Assembly (NCBI GenBank): GCA_027604685.1
Contig: JADHYX010000334.1
Span: forward strand, 1-25,272
From: Lobulomyces angularis
Taxonomy: Eukaryota; Chytridiomycota; Chytridiomycetes; Lobulomycetales; Lobulomycetaceae
Reading direction: 5' to 3'
Length of the DNA stretch: 25,272 nt
Part shown: positions 21,749 to 25,272 of the stretch, one piece after another
Numbering within the stretch: the stretch's first letter is position 1
How the letters are laid out: each line of letters opens with the position of its first letter
Notes under the pieces: generated by a model
Databases searched by the model: none
What the model saw: the letters and a program-made list of their open reading frames with translations, nothing else
What the model was told of the DNA's origin: nothing
Position numbers and translations under genes: made by a program

Positions 21749-23620
21749 ATGGGTGAAAAAAAGAAAAAACAAAGTGAACAACTTGGTTATTTTGATGGAT
21801 TACGGTAATTTTCTTCTTAAAAACGTTAATCTAAGACTGGAACAACACTTTTTTAGAGGTTTTGCTGCATTACAAGTTTTAGGAACTCACTTTCAACTTT
21901 ATCACTATGATAAGCAAAGCATTTTTACTGAAATTCTAGTGGGAAACAATTTAGCTGTTACCATTTTTTTTATATTGAGTGGTAGATTATTGTCGCAATC
22001 AATAATAAGATCACCCACAAGTAAAACTCTTGGAAGGTATAATAAATCTTACGACTAAAGTTTATGTTATTTTATTTTAAGTGTGTTTGTACGGAGACCA
22101 TTTAGATTAGTTATTCCTGTTTTTGGAGCAATAATAATGAGTCAAATTTTATACTACTTAGGAATGTTTAATATAGATGCTTCTAAAGTGAAATCAATTG
22201 TAATAATATTGAAATTTACAAATTTTATGGCTGCTAAATAATTTTAGGATGGACAGCAGATCTGGGGATCAGAAAGGGGTTGGCATAAAAAAACTTCTGA
22301 TGGTAGAAAACTTAATTTTGGTAATTTCAATATATTAAGAAATTATTAAATATTTAATTATTAATGTAATAGGTAAAATTTTATGGTAAAGTTGATTAAG
22401 AGATAATAAATTAGCATTAACAATTTGTTGAAATAGGTATACTTTTAGCATCTTTATACTAAAGGTTTCCACCTTTGGGACGGTGGTTCATTGGACTATG
22501 CCTATGGAGTTTTTTGGCAGTTACTTCACCTTTTTAGTGACCATGGCCACACAATCTTTTAGTGGAAAAGGAAAAGCTGTATTGTACTCAATTCTTTTTT
22601 TTTTCCCATTTTGGAAAGGCGACTGGGTATACAAATAGTAATGTTTCTTTTTAATCGAACTTAAGAATGGCCATTTTGTTGTTGGCATTATTTTAGCAGA
22701 GCTAGCACTAGGGGGATTTTACAATTACGTTAATAGACAGCGATGGGCTTTTTTGTTTCATTTAAGCTTAACTGTGTTCCCATTGTTAACTTTATTCGGG
22801 TAAAAAATATATTTAAGATAAATAAAACTTAGATCTGCATTAGACATAAACCATTTCAGCGGGCATTTGATTCCTTTTACTCCAAAAATTATATGTTGGG
22901 TTACAATGGCATCGGGACAACTAACCCTGACAAAATGGGTGGGTGCCCATCACTGGAAAAAATTTTGGTGGCTGTAAGTATAATCATGCTGCTTGAAGTA
23001 AATTCGGTAGTTCAATATGTATTTTCAGTTTGGCCCATGATCTTGCTGGGTAAAGCAAGTTTTGGATTATATTTGCTTCATGAAAGTATGATTACAAAAA
23101 TTATCACTTTTTTATATTTTTAATAGTTTGGTTTTCGAGCGGGTTGAGATATGTGGCAATATGGATTTCGACATTGAAATTAACTCACTATGATTCATAT
23201 TTTATGCTATATTATCTGTGTTTTATAACAATGATACCAATGATGTTTGTGTTTTATCATTTGTTTGATAAAAGCTCTATATGGATTGGAAATTTTGTAT
23301 ATTCTGTACTAGTCAACGGCTGGAAAGGTATGTTGTATTATTTGATACAGATTTTTTTAACTTTTTTAGAAAATAAGATTTGGCCAGAAAGTCCTGCTAA
23401 AAAATTTAAAAGGTGGGGAAGAGAAATAATGGAACTTCCCTTTCAAATTTCAAATAGTATTCTTGCAACTCAAAAGTTTATCATCAATTTACCAAAAAAT
23501 GTTATTTTTGGTGTATTTACCACAGCACAGTTGTTTGTAAATGAGTTTAATTTCGTCTTCTTTGGGGGCAGTCGAGGAAATTATGCGAAAAAGAATTGTA
23601 ACTACGATTCATTAGCTTAA
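21749..23620 (+). CDS. Acyltransferase 3 family membrane protein (nine exons, one 13-nt microexon)
   Basis: Exons: 21749-21804, 21857-22036, 22082-22199, 22248-22320, 22373-22385, 22437-22626, 22666-22799, 22844-23085, 23127-23620; all phases agree, giving 499 residues. Acyltransferase-3 proteins are multi-pass membrane enzymes that move acyl (often acetyl) groups onto sugars, lipids or other acceptors. Motifs in order: YFDGLRGFAALQVLGTHF (residues about 14-31, with the family's first His), AVTIFFILSGRLLSQSI, VFVRRPFRLVIPVFG, HWTMPMEFFGSYFTFL (the usual W-T-x-P-x-E), GHFVVGIILAELALG, MILLGKASFGLYLLHE, and YHLFDKSSIWIGNF near the last helix. After the usual end of the family there is an extra tail of about 110 residues, partly basic and aromatic (KRWGREIMELPF...). 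The acceptor substrate cannot be told from sequence. The frame change at 23085/23127 is a short intron, not damage. Confidence 0.9.
22373..22385 (+). other. 13-nt microexon in the acyltransferase gene
   Basis: The bases GTAAAATTTTATG lie between AATAG and GTAAAG, i.e. canonical acceptor and donor. Exon 4 ends in phase 1 and exon 6 can only be read in phase 2; the 13 bases convert one to the other and give FGKILWYTF across the junctions. Every other donor or acceptor I tried nearby leads to a stop or the wrong phase. Confidence 0.6.
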
Positions 23621-23744
23621 TTTTTCAAAAAATTATATATCAAGTTTATAGAAATATTACTATAGAGCATTTAGTTTCAATAGACATTTAGGAAAAAATA
23701 ATTTTCATACAAAAGTTTTACTACTGTAAAGGTTGAAACCTTTG

Positions 23745-23840
23745 TTGTATTAGATAGGCAGTAATGGGCATTCTACATAAATAACTTCATGATCAAAAAC
23801 GTTTATAGTTTGCAAGGGTTTGGCGTACCGAACAAACCCT
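23745..23840 (+). repeat. Repeat family copy 1 (diverged), with hairpin
   Basis: Starts TTGTATTAGATAGGCAGTAA, matching copies 2 and 3 with scattered changes. About 70 bases on there is a hairpin, AGGGTTTG (23815-23822) and CAAACCCT (23833-23840), with a 10-base loop. The start TGTATTAG resembles the TG start of an LTR. Confidence 0.7.
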
Positions 23841-24099
23841 GTAAATTACATTTGTTTACAGAAATTAAAAAGATGGTATTAATTTATAACCTATTCTTAT
23901 TAATATAATATTACCTAATAATAAGAAAACCTAAAAAAATCATATCTATAAATTATCCAACCTAAGATACTAAAAAGATAGTAAAAATTTGTTTATAACC
24001 TTTAAAAACTATGAGGTTTTTATAGTTATGAAGATGCATTTTTTTACACTAATGTCTAATTGATCTAAAAAAACTGTACGGAAAATAATAGTGTAGATA

Positions 24100-24220
24100 G
24101 TTGTAATGTAGGTATGTATTTTACAATGGTACACTAAACACCTGCTTGTTTTGTTGAATTAATAAAACTTTATCATTAAATTATTTAAGTAGAAAGCCGG
24201 TTACTACTTATTTAATATAA
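24100..24220 (-). repeat. Repeat family copy in reverse orientation
   Basis: The reverse complement from 24219 leftwards contains AGTAACCGGCTTTCTACTTA, nearly identical to copy 2. The match goes on, more weakly, through TTTATTAATT and ACAAGCAGG to about 24100. Together with copy 1 it makes an inverted pair about 475 bases apart. Confidence 0.75.
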
Positions 24221-24875
24221 AAGCTTTAAAAATATTTTCTTACCTAATTTTTTAATAAAATGAATAAATTAAGTTTAATTATTGCATTTTAATTAACTAA
24301 ATATTGAATTTGGAAAAGGTTGGATTTAATTAATATGATCTAATTTTAATGAGAAACATAAATAATAATAATTACATACTTCATGAATCCAGTTAAGTTT
24401 TATAAAGAGAAAAATAAGCAGGTAAGAGAGATCGGTAAGTTAACATCACATATCAATACGTTTCAATAAGGTAAAATCAATTCAAATGCAGTAAAATTGT
24501 GGTAAGTAATAGAAAATAATTTTGTAAAAAAAATTGTTTGAATCGGATAAGTTAGTGATTGCAAACGTTAGTAAAAATTAACAATTGTTTTATATCCTTG
24601 TAATTGGATAACGGTGACGGTTGTTTAAGCTCCTTGTCATCGGTTATACAAAATTACAGTTGAAGTTGAAAAGAGAGTTGAAGTTTTAGTGGACATTGAA
24701 GTAGTGTTGTTGGAGTGCGCTAATTCTAAGGTTTGAGTTAAACTAAAGTAGAAGTTCGGAAAAAAAAAAACTTAAATCAAATTAAAGGTTAGGTAAGAAA
24801 AAAAAACCGAGTTGTAGAAATTTATTGAATCCAGTATCGTTAAATACTCAATCTGTTAATAATAAATGTTATTGA

Positions 24876-25005
24876 TTGTATTAGATAAGCAGTAACCGGC
24901 GTTCTACTTAAATAATATAATAATAAGAACAGTATAATATATCAAGTTATAAGTCTTTTATTAATTGAGGAAACAAGCAGGGTTTGTGTAACAAAGAAAC
25001 CCCCT
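24876..25005 (+). repeat. Repeat family copy 2
   Basis: Begins TTGTATTAGATAAGCAGTAA, continues ACCGGCGTTCTACTTAAATA, and later has ACAAGCAGGGTTTGTGTAAC and GAAACCC. GGGTTT (24980-24985) and AAACCC (24997-25002) can pair, at the same place in the repeat as the hairpin of copy 1. Confidence 0.85.
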
Positions 25006-25196
25006 AATAACTACATTATAGCTATCGAAACTTCATTTTCATTTTTAGTACAAGAAAGTGCGAACCAGTTGCATGAACGCATCAAAACAGAAAGAATTAA
25101 AACACCAAATAGACCAAAAAAGTTGCTAAGACACTCGAACTGTTGGAACCGTGGATGAATTGGACGTAGTTCAAGACTTTATTCCTCAGTAGTGAA

Positions 25197-25272
25197 TTGT
25201 ATTAGATAAGCAGTAACCGGCGTTCTACTTAAATAATATAATAATAAGAAGAGTATAAAATAGATCAAGTTA
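25197..25272 (+). repeat. Repeat family copy 3 (cut by the window end)
   Basis: The first 54 bases are identical to copy 2, which starts 321 bases earlier. A few changes follow before the window ends, so this pair is much younger than copy 1 or the reversed copy. Confidence 0.9.

Larger units (their letters stand above)
23621..25272. other. Gene-free right end, rich in diverged repeats
   Basis: No intact gene is visible in 1.65 kb. The stretch holds the 3' untranslated part of the acyltransferase gene and at least four copies of one repeat family (listed separately). A perfect inverted repeat AAAGGTT/AACCTTT lies at 23728-23743, touching the first repeat copy. A second, imperfect one (ATAACGGTGAC / GTCATCGGTTAT) lies at about 24608-24648. 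Between 25050 and 25190 a frame on the plus strand reads QLHERIKTERIKTPNRPKK and then stops, perhaps debris of an element's protein. Confidence 0.6.

Noticed and set aside
22893..23123. GTAAGT inside the acyltransferase gene at 22974 as an intron donor
   Set aside because: Splicing from it to the AG at 23028 puts the GKASFGLYLLH exon out of frame. Reading straight through gives a hydrophobic helix typical of the family.
23085..23144. Frameshift or pseudogene in the acyltransferase gene
   Set aside because: The frame change is explained by a GT-AG intron at 23086-23126 that joins exons in phase 1.
24600..24660. RNA gene suggested by the ATAACGGTGAC hairpin
   Set aside because: The pairing is imperfect, and there is no tRNA-like cloverleaf or known RNA motif around it.
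23745..25272. Simple 321-base tandem repeat explaining copies 2 and 3
   Set aside because: The sequence just upstream of copy 2 does not resemble that just upstream of copy 3, so they look like dispersed copies, not a tandem array.
1..25272. CRISPR arrays, bacterial operons, rRNA or tRNA genes
   Set aside because: Nothing of the kind was seen; the introns show this is nuclear eukaryotic DNA.

Overview
This window is eukaryotic. It is AT-rich, and its genes are cut by many short GT-AG introns (most about 40-125 bases) that put stop codons and frame changes between exons. I rebuilt the gene models by hand from splice sites and phase. Gene content (a Csf1/BLTP1 lipid-transfer protein, PA2G4/EBP1, a mitochondrial 3-hydroxyisobutyrate dehydrogenase, a fungal-style acyltransferase 3 and a 7TM receptor) fits a compact, early-branching fungus or fungus-like protist. 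The species is a guess (a Rozella- or chytrid-like genome would fit). The standard genetic code works throughout.

Layout: 1-711 (+) is the 3' end of an unrecognised gene. 824-2315 (+) is a six-exon gene for a seven-helix, receptor-like membrane protein. 2316-2801 is intergenic, with a GC-richer patch that reads like an exon remnant on both strands. 2802-4242 (+) is an eight-exon gene for a membrane-anchored METTL24-type methyltransferase. 4454-15479 (-) is one very large, intron-dense gene for a BLTP1/Csf1 bridge-like lipid transfer protein, covering about 44% of the window. A small ORF (15541-15756, -) lies just upstream of it and may be a separate gene or a 5' exon. 16063-17596 (-) is PA2G4/EBP1. 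18001-19294 (+) is HIBADH, divergent from PA2G4. 19295-20745 is a gene-poor gap with a possible 47-residue spliced ORF and a GC-rich coding remnant. 20746-21408 (+) is a two-exon gene for a basic, helical protein I do not recognise. 21749-23620 (+) is a nine-exon acyltransferase-3 gene, including a 13-nt microexon. 23621-25272 has no gene but holds at least four diverged copies of one repeat in both orientations, probably mobile-element debris.

The genes do not form an obvious pathway. Several are membrane or membrane-traffic proteins (receptor, anchored methyltransferase, lipid bridge, acyltransferase), but that is co-location, not evidence of a system. I found no RNA gene, CRISPR array or intact transposon. 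The most unusual items are the orphan receptor, the microexon, the repeat family with a hairpin kept in two copies, and the two intergenic coding-like islands.
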